Below are positions 1 to 5,877 of a DNA stretch of 21,070 nucleotides, one piece after another. A program made the position numbers and the translations under genes. The notes under the pieces were generated by a model. The model saw only the letters and a list, made by a program, of their open reading frames with translations, was not told where the DNA came from and made no database searches. Position 1 is the stretch's first letter. The number at the start of each line of letters is the position of its first letter. Source of the DNA: Clostridiales bacterium (GTDB taxonomy: Bacteria; Bacillota_A; Clostridia; Christensenellales; Aristaeellaceae); contig JAIKWN010000184.1 of the NCBI GenBank assembly GCA_024684665.1, positions 1 to 21,070 on the forward strand, written 5' to 3'.

Positions 1-22
1 CGCCCTTCAGGATTTTTTTCAT
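1..22 (-). CDS. 5' end of a gene cut by the left edge
   Basis: Only seven codons are visible, reading MKKILKG leftward from an ATG at 22-20. The start is supported by a good ribosome binding site on the same strand (GGAAGGAG, about 7 bases before the ATG). It lies downstream of the TctC-type gene and its terminator. The Lys-rich start suits a signal peptide or a first membrane segment. By context it could be a membrane component of the transporter (TctB or TctA) or another secreted protein; the product cannot be named from this stretch. Confidence 0.55.
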
Positions 23-60
23 GCGTGGTCTCCTTCCGACGCCCCGCAGACGGACGGGGC

Positions 61-110
61 GATAAAAAGGGGAACGCCGCGCCGCGGCAGAAATGCGGCA
101 CGGCGTTCCC
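61..110 (-). terminator. Rho-independent terminator after the TctC-type gene
   Basis: Read leftward, a GC-rich hairpin (arms 101-110 and 70-79, perfect 10-bp match, with five further pairs inside after one mismatch) is followed by CCTTTTTATC. It lies about 30 bases past the binding-protein stop codon and before the next start codon at 22. It should end or strongly reduce transcription between the binding-protein gene and the next gene, a common arrangement that lets a binding protein be made in excess over membrane components. Confidence 0.8.
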
Positions 111-141
111 GTTCAGGTGTTTTCAGCCGGTGAAAAGCTGA

Positions 142-1092
142 TTACTGGAGCTCCAGCGTCGGAACCAGTTCGCCGTAGTAGTCGAGCTGCGCCTTCGCAT
201 AGGCGTTGGTGTCGGCGCCGTTCTTGTAGGAGTGCTCGAAGCCCTTGGAGGCGAGGAGCTCCTTCATGCTGTCGGCGTTGATCGAGGTCTCGGAGAGGGC
301 GACCAGCTTGTCGACGATGGCGGCGTCGGTCGCGGCCGGCACGGCGAAGCCGCCCCAGCCTTCGACGGAGATGCTGTAGCCCAGCTCAGCGGCGGTCGGG
401 ACATCCTTCAGGGCCTCGGCGGAGCAGCGGTTGGAGCCCAGGATGACGAGGGTCTTCAGCTGGCCGTCGGCCACATAGGTGGAAACTTCCGCGGCGGAAA
501 CGGCCACGGCGTCGATTTCGCCGCCCAGCAGGCCGGCGATCGCGGAGGCAGCGCCGTCCGGATACGGGATGTGATCGAGCTCGACACCGCAGTTGTCTTC
601 CACGGCAGCCGCGGCGATGTGCCAGATGGAGCCGGTGCCGGAGTTGCCGACGGTGATGTCGCCCGGGTTCTCCTTCGCGTAGGCGAGGAAGTCCTCAAAG
701 GTGTTCCACTCGGAGTCGGCGCGCACGGTGATGGCGGCCGGGATCGTCATGGCGAGGCCGATGAAGGCGAAATCGTCGGTGGTGACTTCGCCGATGCCCA
801 GGTACTTGTTGATGACGGACTCAACCGGCATATAGGTGATGGTGTAGCCGTCCGGATCCGCCTGCGCGCCGTAGGTCAGGCCCACCGCGCCGTTGGAGCC
901 GGTGCGGTTGTCCACGATGACCGGGACGCCCGCGGCTTCCTGGAGCATGGAGGCGTAAATGCGGCTCGTGGTATCGGAGGCGCCGCCCGCGCCATAGGGG
1001 CAAACGACGGTGATCTGCTTGTCCGGATAATCGGCCAGGGCAGACGCGGAGAGAACCAGCAGGGCAAGGAGCACAAGAGCGAGTTTCTTCAT
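142..1092 (-). CDS. TctC/Bug-family extracytoplasmic solute-binding protein
   Basis: The 316-residue product matches the tripartite tricarboxylate transporter receptor family (TctC/Bug). The opening after the signal sequence, YPDKQITVVCPYGAGGASD, is the family hallmark, followed by the conserved VDNRTGSNGAVGL segment. Such proteins bind an organic acid outside the membrane and deliver it to TctA/TctB. Residues 1-20 form a signal peptide ending ALVLSAS-ALA like a signal peptidase I site; there is no lipobox Cys, which is unusual for a Gram-positive binding protein. The ATG follows AAAGGAGG with good spacing. It starts 47 bases after the aldolase stop and is followed by a terminator, so it is probably the second gene of that operon. 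TctA/TctB are not visible; they may lie beyond the left edge. The ligand is unknown. Confidence 0.88.
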   Translation of the reverse strand: MKKLALVLLALLVLSASALADYPDKQITVVCPYGAGGASDTTSRIYASMLQEAAGVPVIVDNRTGSNGAVGLTYGAQADPDGYTITYMPVESVINKYLGIGEVTTDDFAFIGLAMTIPAAITVRADSEWNTFEDFLAYAKENPGDITVGNSGTGSIWHIAAAAVEDNCGVELDHIPYPDGAASAIAGLLGGEIDAVAVSAAEVSTYVADGQLKTLVILGSNRCSAEALKDVPTAAELGYSISVEGWGGFAVPAATDAAIVDKLVALSETSINADSMKELLASKGFEHSYKNGADTNAYAKAQLDYYGELVPTLELQ

Positions 1093-1139
1093 GGTTTGTT
1101 CCTCCTTTTTTTATTGTCAACCGGAAATCCCGGCTGAAA

Positions 1140-2060
1140 TCACTTCCGGTAATACGGCCGGATGCCCGAGAGGATCGGCTCCACCGCGTCCTCCGCGAGG
1201 TCCATCAGGGGCGCCTTCGCGTGCCCGCCGCCGACGCCGCGGTCGTCCAACACGTGCTTGAAAATGGACATGTCCGCGCCGTAACGCAGCTTCTTCACGA
1301 GGTCGAAGCAGGTGAACTGCGCCTTCTTCGCGCCCTCGAGATCCCCGGCCTTCCAGCAGCGGTACACCTCGACGAAGGGCTCCGGCACGCAGCCGGCGCA
1401 GCCGGAAACGGTGCCGTCCGCGCCCATCGAAAGGGCGGGGAGGAAGAGATCGTCCGGCCCAAAGACGACGGAGAATTTGCCGCCGTTGACCTCGCAGTAG
1501 TCCACCATGCGGCGCATGTCGGCGAAGGAATACTTGACGCCGATCACGTTGTCCGGACAGGCGTCCGCGATCTTCTGCATGGTCGCGCCGTCCACGTCGT
1601 TGTGGGCGAGCTGCGGGATGACGTATACATACACCGGGAAGCCCTTCGGCAGCTTTTCGCAGATGCCGCGGTAGTATTCGACCATCATGCGATTGTCCAG
1701 ACTGAAATAGGTGGGGGTCACAACGCCGACGCCGTCCGCGCCGATGTCGTGCGCGTGGTTGCAGAGCTCCACGACCTCGCAGGGATCCATGGCGCCGCAA
1801 TGAATGAACACGGTTACCCGGCCCGCAGCTTGTTTGACAACGGTCTCCGCGACAAGCTTCCGCTGCTCTTTTGTCATGAGAAACATTTCGCCCGTTGTTC
1901 CGCAGGGATACAGGCAGTCGACACCCTTTTCAATCTGGAAATCCACAGCGCGCTGTAGCGCGGGAACGTCGATTTCACCCTCTGCGGTGAAGGGCGTCGT
2001 CATCGCGACGATGACACCGAACAGCTTTTTCAAGGTCAAATCGCCTCGCTTTCTTTTCAT
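1140..2060 (-). CDS. DapA/N-acetylneuraminate lyase family aldolase
   Basis: This is a class I (Schiff-base) TIM-barrel aldolase or dehydratase of the DHDPS/NAL family, about 300 residues as usual. Visible signatures are GTTGE at 54-58 (2-oxoacid carboxylate binding), the Y-x-x-P motif at 146-149 (YVIP, catalytic Tyr146), and the Schiff-base lysine in GVKYS (Lys176). The family covers dihydrodipicolinate synthase, sialic acid lyase, 2-keto-3-deoxygluconate aldolase and related sugar-acid enzymes. Company with a TctC binding protein and an IclR regulator favours a sugar-acid or 2-oxoacid role over lysine synthesis; this is inference. The ATG at 2060 has no ribosome binding site and adds a basic MKRKRGDLT extension. 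A TTG at 2033, preceded by GAGG and giving MKKLFGVIVAMTTPF, fits the family N-terminus better and may be the true start. Confidence 0.85.
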   Translation of the reverse strand: MKRKRGDLTLKKLFGVIVAMTTPFTAEGEIDVPALQRAVDFQIEKGVDCLYPCGTTGEMFLMTKEQRKLVAETVVKQAAGRVTVFIHCGAMDPCEVVELCNHAHDIGADGVGVVTPTYFSLDNRMMVEYYRGICEKLPKGFPVYVYVIPQLAHNDVDGATMQKIADACPDNVIGVKYSFADMRRMVDYCEVNGGKFSVVFGPDDLFLPALSMGADGTVSGCAGCVPEPFVEVYRCWKAGDLEGAKKAQFTCFDLVKKLRYGADMSIFKHVLDDRGVGGGHAKAPLMDLAEDAVEPILSGIRPYYRK

Positions 2061-2070
2061 CCGCTAAACT

Positions 2071-2087
2071 GTTCAGCAATGCTGAAC
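2071..2087. promoter_or_regulatory. Putative IclR-type operator 1
   Basis: GTTCAGCAATGCTGAAC is a perfect 7-bp inverted repeat around a 3-base centre. It lies downstream of the aldolase promoter, between the predicted start of transcription and the start codon, where a bound regulator would block elongation. The same palindrome recurs upstream of the divergent IclR gene. Confidence 0.65.
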
Positions 2088-2113
2088 GGCATGCTAAGTT
2101 TCAGCCTGAGTGT

Positions 2114-2142
2114 AGTGTACCCCATATTTAAAGGAATGTCAA
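2114..2142 (-). promoter_or_regulatory. Sigma-A promoter of the aldolase/TctC operon
   Basis: On the minus strand, -35 TTGACA (2142-2137) and -10 TACACT (2119-2114) are separated by 17 bases. Transcription would begin near 2107 and run through operator 1 before the aldolase gene. Confidence 0.75.
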
Positions 2143-2246
2143 GATTTCACACATGGATTTTATCGCATTCACACTGTAGCAGGAAAAGAAGATGGCACTC
2201 TTTACAAGATTCGATAGGATTCTTCGCTATTTTCACATAATTCTGC

Positions 2247-2276
2247 TTGACATTTCGGCAGATGCTGCCGTACAAT
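2247..2276 (+). promoter_or_regulatory. Sigma-A promoter of the IclR-family gene
   Basis: -35 TTGACA (2247-2252) and -10 TACAAT (2271-2276) are separated by 18 bases. The spacer holds a further perfect palindrome, CGGCAG-ATG-CTGCCG (2256-2270). The predicted start near 2283 abuts operator 2, which suggests autorepression. Confidence 0.75.
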
Positions 2277-2284
2277 ACGCCAAT

Positions 2285-2301
2285 GGTCAGCGATGCTGAA
2301 C
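2285..2301. promoter_or_regulatory. Putative IclR-type operator 2
   Basis: GGTCAGCGATGCTGAAC matches the operator 1 palindrome with a single arm mismatch and the same 3-base centre. It lies at the predicted transcription start of the regulator gene. Confidence 0.6.
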
Positions 2302-2306
2302 AGATT

Positions 2307-2323
2307 GTTCCGCAATTCTGAAT
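2307..2323. promoter_or_regulatory. Putative IclR-type operator 3 (degenerate)
   Basis: GTTCCGCAATTCTGAAT matches the palindrome at 6 of 7 left-arm and 5 of 7 right-arm positions. Its centre is 22 bp from that of operator 2, about two helical turns, so two dimers could bind on the same face. Confidence 0.45.
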
Positions 2324-2337
2324 TTGAGGGGAAAACT

Positions 2338-3189
2338 ATGGACGAACGGAACAGGAAAAACACAGACAACCCGGCGGAAGATGCCCGGGAAACAGGGCGG
2401 GTTCGCTCTGTCGTCAAGGCCCTGCACATATTAGAGCTCTTTAGCCCAGCGCAGACGGAACTCTCCCTTTCCCAGCTCTCCCGTCTACTCTCCATGCCGA
2501 AGAGCACTCTGCTTAACATGCTGCGTACCCTGGAAGATGAAGGATACCTCCTGCATCTCCGGGATACGCAAGCATACCGCCTGGGCTACAAGGCGCTGCA
2601 GCTTGGCTTCTGCATGCGATCCTCCATGCCGGTCATCCAGTACGCCATTCCCTTCATGGAGGATCTCATGACGAAAACAGGGGAGACGGTGTATCTGACA
2701 TCCCACATGAACGGCATGGTGCTTTATCTCGACGGGGTATATAACAGCCGCCGTTTCGGCAAGTATTCCATAACAGGGAAAACCCTCCCCCTGCACTGCA
2801 CAGGCTGCGGGAAAGCGATGCTCTCGCGTATGGAAGACGAAGAAATCCGTGCGATCATCAAACAGCATGGCCTCGTGCGTTTCACCCCACACACCATCGT
2901 GGATCCGGAAGCCCTGATGCGGGAGGTCAGGGAGACTCGGGCGCGGGGCTATGCGATTGATAATGAGGAAGAGACACCGGGGGTCCGCTGCGTTGCGACG
3001 GCGATCTTAAACGAAAAAGGCCGTCCCGTGGGTGCAGTCAGCATCCAGGGGACGACCATGAGCATGACGGATGAGAAAATTGTGGAATATGCGCCCTTAA
3101 CCGCGTCTGTCTGCGCCATCCTTTCGGAGAACGCGCGACTTTTTCCGGCCCATCAGCTGACATTGGGACGGGTCGTGCTGCGGGCGTAA
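2338..3189 (+). CDS. IclR-family transcriptional regulator
   Basis: The 283-residue product has the IclR layout: an N-terminal winged helix-turn-helix at about 25-86 (LSLSQLSRLLSMPKSTLLNML, then the wing YRLGYKALQLG) and a C-terminal effector-binding domain with the family pattern LPLHCTGCGKAMLSRM and GYAIDNEEETPGVRCVATAI. IclR proteins bind DNA as dimers of dimers and respond to small acids; KdgR of pectin catabolism belongs here. I chose the ATG at 2338 because it follows TTTGAGGGGAAAACT; the upstream in-frame ATG at 2293 lies inside operator 2 and has no ribosome binding site. It diverges from the aldolase/TctC operon and shares the palindrome-bearing region, so it very likely controls that operon and itself. 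Repressor or activator cannot be decided from sequence, though operator positions suggest repression. Confidence 0.9.
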   Translation: MDERNRKNTDNPAEDARETGRVRSVVKALHILELFSPAQTELSLSQLSRLLSMPKSTLLNMLRTLEDEGYLLHLRDTQAYRLGYKALQLGFCMRSSMPVIQYAIPFMEDLMTKTGETVYLTSHMNGMVLYLDGVYNSRRFGKYSITGKTLPLHCTGCGKAMLSRMEDEEIRAIIKQHGLVRFTPHTIVDPEALMREVRETRARGYAIDNEEETPGVRCVATAILNEKGRPVGAVSIQGTTMSMTDEKIVEYAPLTASVCAILSENARLFPAHQLTLGRVVLRA

Positions 3190-3244
3190 TAAGCAGCGCT
3201 CCTCTGACGGGAAGACGATGCCCGCAAACCAATTCCAATTGGGA

Positions 3245-4759
3245 TCAGTAGTACTGAGACTGCAGTTTCTCCCAGGCTGCGTTGATCGCTTCCTGATGGC
3301 TGACTGCATAGCTGCCGATTTCCTGCGCCTTTTCCATGGCCATGGGGAAATGGACGCAGAGGTGGCCGGAGAAGTTGTTGCCACTGACCTTGGAGGTGCC
3401 GTGAGGTGTGTTGTGGGTGCTACCCAAGTAGCAACGTCCGTCTGAGAAAGTCACATATACGGCCTTTGGAGTCCAAGTCGTCTTACCAAATGCCTTGTTC
3501 ATAGTTGCCGTATCGTTAGATGTGACAGGCTCAGCGTCCATGTGCTTATCCTTCGTCATGATCCGTAGCTTCCAGGAATAGCCTGTCGCAGGATCATATA
3601 CCGTGCAGTATTCGCCGTTGGAATACCGGTTGCGCCAGTTGTAGAAATTGTCGTAACGGACATTCTTTGCGCTTACACTCACTGTTCCGGAGGAAGAGCT
3701 GGTGGTACCGCTCGCATAATCCGCGTTGATAGCTGCCAAAGTTTTTGTTCCCGCGATGCCATCCGCGTACAGGCCTTTTGCCTTCTGGAAAGCCATGACC
3801 GCGTCCTTCGTCTTGTTGCCGAAAGAACCTGTGATACCGCCGTTGTAATATCCCAGTGACTTCAGCATCTGCTGCAGTTTCTTCACGGTGTCATTCTTGC
3901 TGCCGACAGATACCGTGACGGAGGTGTTGAGCGAACTGCTGGAAGAGGAGGAAGAAGACGATCCGTTGACTTTCTTTGCGATGGCCGCCAGAGTCTTTGA
4001 GCCGGCGATGCCGTCCGCCGTCAGGCCGTTGGCCCTCTGGAATGCCGCGACTGCTTCTTTCGTTAAGTTGCCATAATTGCCCGTCACGCTTCCGGTATAG
4101 AATCCTAGGGTCTTGAGATTCTGCTGCAGGGTGCGCACTGTCGAGGAATTAGAGCCGTATTTCAGCATGCCGGTGGTATCAGCGGAGGAAGAAGAAGACG
4201 AAGAGGAGGAAGAACCTGTACGTGCCGCGGCGATTTTCTGCAGGGTCTTCGTACCCGCGATACCGTCCGCTGAAAGTCCGTTGGCGCTCTGGAAGGCCGC
4301 TACCGCCGCTTCGGTCTTGGAGCCATAATGGCCGGTAACGCTTCCTGTGTAATATCCCAGACTGGTCAGATTCTGCTGAAGAGTCCGAACAGCGTCACCA
4401 TCGCTGCCGTAGCGAAGCAGGGAGGAGGATGAAGAGGAAGAGGAAGAAGAACCAGAAGAACTGGAAGAGCCGTTCATTCCAGCCTTTTCATAGAGCTTTT
4501 CAAGTGTTTCCGTTCCGACGATCCCGTCGGCGTCAAGGTTATAGCGCTTCTGGAACTTTTTCACGGCCTCCTGCGTTCTGGAACCGTAGTGGCCTGTAAT
4601 ATCTCCGTTGTAGAATTTCAACTGCTTAAGGGCGCTCTGGATATTTGAAATCTCGGTATCCTCATCTCCCAGACGGTAGGTTACCGCCATGGCGGAAGAG
4701 GCAAACAGCAAAAATGCGGCAAGCAAAGCAGTAAAACGCAGGGGTTTCACAAGGATCAT
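3245..4759 (-). CDS. Secreted protein with four PG_binding_1 repeats and a Cys/His-rich C-terminal domain
   Basis: The 504-residue product has a signal peptide (about 1-25, ending SSAMA), then four PG_binding_1 modules at about 29-92, 115-178, 198-262 and 283-345, each with the L-K-x-L-G/F-Y-x-G and ADGIxGTKTL pattern. Poly-Ser linkers (about 97-113, 183-192, 267-276) separate them. Residues about 366-504 form a different domain with H406-x-D-x-E410, H449, H453, and GHLCVHF (H466, C468, H470), then H488. I recall this domain at the end of other clostridial cell-wall proteins; its Cys/His pattern is reminiscent of but not identical to the SHGC motif of L,D-transpeptidases. The likely site of action is the cell wall, with an untested catalytic role. 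It has its own promoter upstream and is convergent with the IclR gene. The ATG follows AAAGGAG by 10 bases. Confidence 0.85.
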   Translation of the reverse strand: MILVKPLRFTALLAAFLLFASSAMAVTYRLGDEDTEISNIQSALKQLKFYNGDITGHYGSRTQEAVKKFQKRYNLDADGIVGTETLEKLYEKAGMNGSSSSSGSSSSSSSSSSLLRYGSDGDAVRTLQQNLTSLGYYTGSVTGHYGSKTEAAVAAFQSANGLSADGIAGTKTLQKIAAARTGSSSSSSSSSSADTTGMLKYGSNSSTVRTLQQNLKTLGFYTGSVTGNYGNLTKEAVAAFQRANGLTADGIAGSKTLAAIAKKVNGSSSSSSSSSSLNTSVTVSVGSKNDTVKKLQQMLKSLGYYNGGITGSFGNKTKDAVMAFQKAKGLYADGIAGTKTLAAINADYASGTTSSSSGTVSVSAKNVRYDNFYNWRNRYSNGEYCTVYDPATGYSWKLRIMTKDKHMDAEPVTSNDTATMNKAFGKTTWTPKAVYVTFSDGRCYLGSTHNTPHGTSKVSGNNFSGHLCVHFPMAMEKAQEIGSYAVSHQEAINAAWEKLQSQYY

Positions 4760-4774
4760 AGGAGAACGTCTCCT
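4760..4774 (-). promoter_or_regulatory. Hairpin covering the ribosome binding site
   Basis: On the minus strand AGGAGA-CGT-TCTCCT forms a perfect 6-bp hairpin directly before the ATG at 4759. The Shine-Dalgarno AGGAG is the 5' arm, so folding would hide it and lower translation. No ligand or protein site can be inferred. Confidence 0.45.
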
Positions 4775-4804
4775 TTCATTTCGGGTTTAAACAAATCTGT
4801 TAAC

Positions 4805-4833
4805 AGTTTATTACAGCCCGTAACAAAAGTCAA
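4805..4833 (-). promoter_or_regulatory. Sigma-A promoter of the peptidoglycan-binding gene
   Basis: On the minus strand, -35 TTGACT (4833-4828) and -10 TAAACT (4810-4805) are separated by 17 bases. A perfect palindrome, CTGTTAACAG (4797-4806), overlaps the end of the -10 element and the start region and could be a regulator site. Confidence 0.65.
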
Positions 4834-4899
4834 GAGCGTTCGCAAAAGATTCATGCGTACCCATTGACAGGATTAATTGGAGTTCAATGCAGCGTCGCA

Positions 4900-5736
4900 T
4901 CAGCGCAGATCCAGGGGATCGATGTTGTCCATATCATCAAATTCCTGATTCTCGCCGCACATTCCCCAGATAAAGGTATAATTGCTGGTGCCAACGCCGG
5001 TGTGGATAGACCAGGAGGGGGATATGACCGCCTGCTCGTTGTGCAGAACAATGTGCCTCGTCTCCTGCGGTTCGCCCATCATGTGGAAGACTACGTTGTT
5101 ATTCAGGAGCTCGAAGTAGAAATAGACTTCCATGCGGCGCTCGTGAGTATGGCAGGGCATAGAATTCCAATTGGAGCCCGGGGCCAGCTGCGTCATACCC
5201 ATGCAAAGCTGACAGCTTTTCATGACCGCCGGGTGAATGTACTGATTCAGCGTGCGCTTGTTGCAGGTCTCCGGCGCACCCAGATGCCGTTTGTTGGCCT
5301 TGTCGATATCGATCTTAACGGTGGGATACGTTGTATGCGCCGGGCAGGTGTTGATGTAAAACTTTGCCGGATCCGCGGGATCGTCGCTTGTAAGAGTGAT
5401 ATCTTTCGCGCCCATGCCCACGTATAGCCCATCATAGCGCTTCAGTCCGTAAACGACTCCGTCGACGGTGATCTTTCCGGGGCCGCCGATATTGATGGTC
5501 CCCATCTCCCGGCGCTCGAGGAAGGTGTCGCTGCACAGTTCCTTTGCGCCGGTGAGCCGGACGGTCTCCGCGACCGGCATCACGCCACCGGCGATGATCC
5601 GATCAAAGTGGGAATAGGTGAAGATGGCTTCGTCTGCCTGGAAGACGGTTTCGATCAGGTATTCCGACCGGAGGCGCGCGGTGTCGTAATGCTTTGCGTC
5701 CAGGGACGCGGAGGGCTGACGGACTGTGAGTTTCAT
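4900..5736 (-). CDS. kduI: 5-dehydro-4-deoxy-D-glucuronate isomerase
   Basis: KduI interconverts 5-dehydro-4-deoxy-D-glucuronate and 3-deoxy-D-glycero-2,5-hexodiulosonate in cytoplasmic breakdown of unsaturated uronates from pectin or glycosaminoglycans. The 278-residue product has the family length and the zinc ligands at the positions known from the E. coli enzyme: His196, His198 and Glu203 in [16 protein letters not shown], and His245 in SIHTGVG. The ATG follows AAGGAGGAATTATC. No kduD, KDG kinase or lyase is adjacent, so the rest of the pathway must lie elsewhere. It is downstream of and co-directional with the MATE gene (141-base gap). No convincing promoter or copy of the IclR palindrome was found before it, so regulation is unclear. 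Confidence 0.95.
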   Translation of the reverse strand: MKLTVRQPSASLDAKHYDTARLRSEYLIETVFQADEAIFTYSHFDRIIAGGVMPVAETVRLTGAKELCSDTFLERREMGTINIGGPGKITVDGVVYGLKRYDGLYVGMGAKDITLTSDDPADPAKFYINTCPAHTTYPTVKIDIDKANKRHLGAPETCNKRTLNQYIHPAVMKSCQLCMGMTQLAPGSNWNSMPCHTHERRMEVYFYFELLNNNVVFHMMGEPQETRHIVLHNEQAVISPSWSIHTGVGTSNYTFIWGMCGENQEFDDMDNIDPLDLR

Positions 5737-5877
5737 GATAATTCCTCCTTATTATGTTGATTTTGCCTTGTTGATTGAAGTTTTGATCGCCCTACGGGCT
5801 GCCGGCCCCCGCTCTGAGCGGAGGCTTATTGTGTGAATGGCGGACAGACGTGCGTGGTTCGCTCTTTGCGGGCTGCA

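Noticed and set aside
232..1137. A 301-codon plus-strand frame opposite the TctC-type gene
   Set aside because: Its His/Gly/Val-rich composition is typical of the antisense of a GC-rich gene and it resembles no family.
1140..2060. Calling the aldolase dapA (lysine synthesis)
   Set aside because: Family signatures do not separate DHDPS from sugar-acid aldolases, and the neighbours (TctC, IclR) point to catabolism, so no gene symbol is given.
2293..2337. Upstream ATG at 2293 as the start of the IclR gene
   Set aside because: It lies inside the second operator palindrome without a ribosome binding site, while the ATG at 2338 has GAGGGG at good spacing.
5737..5790. TTCAAT-17-CATAAT as a kduI promoter on the minus strand
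   Set aside because: The -35 match is poor and transcription would start within or next to the ribosome binding site. No copy of the IclR palindrome was seen here either.
5737..5877. Hairpin CCGCT-CAG-AGCGG in the gap between the MATE and kduI genes as a terminator
   Set aside because: It is short and is followed by G/C-rich sequence rather than a T tract on either strand, so it does not fit a Rho-independent terminator.
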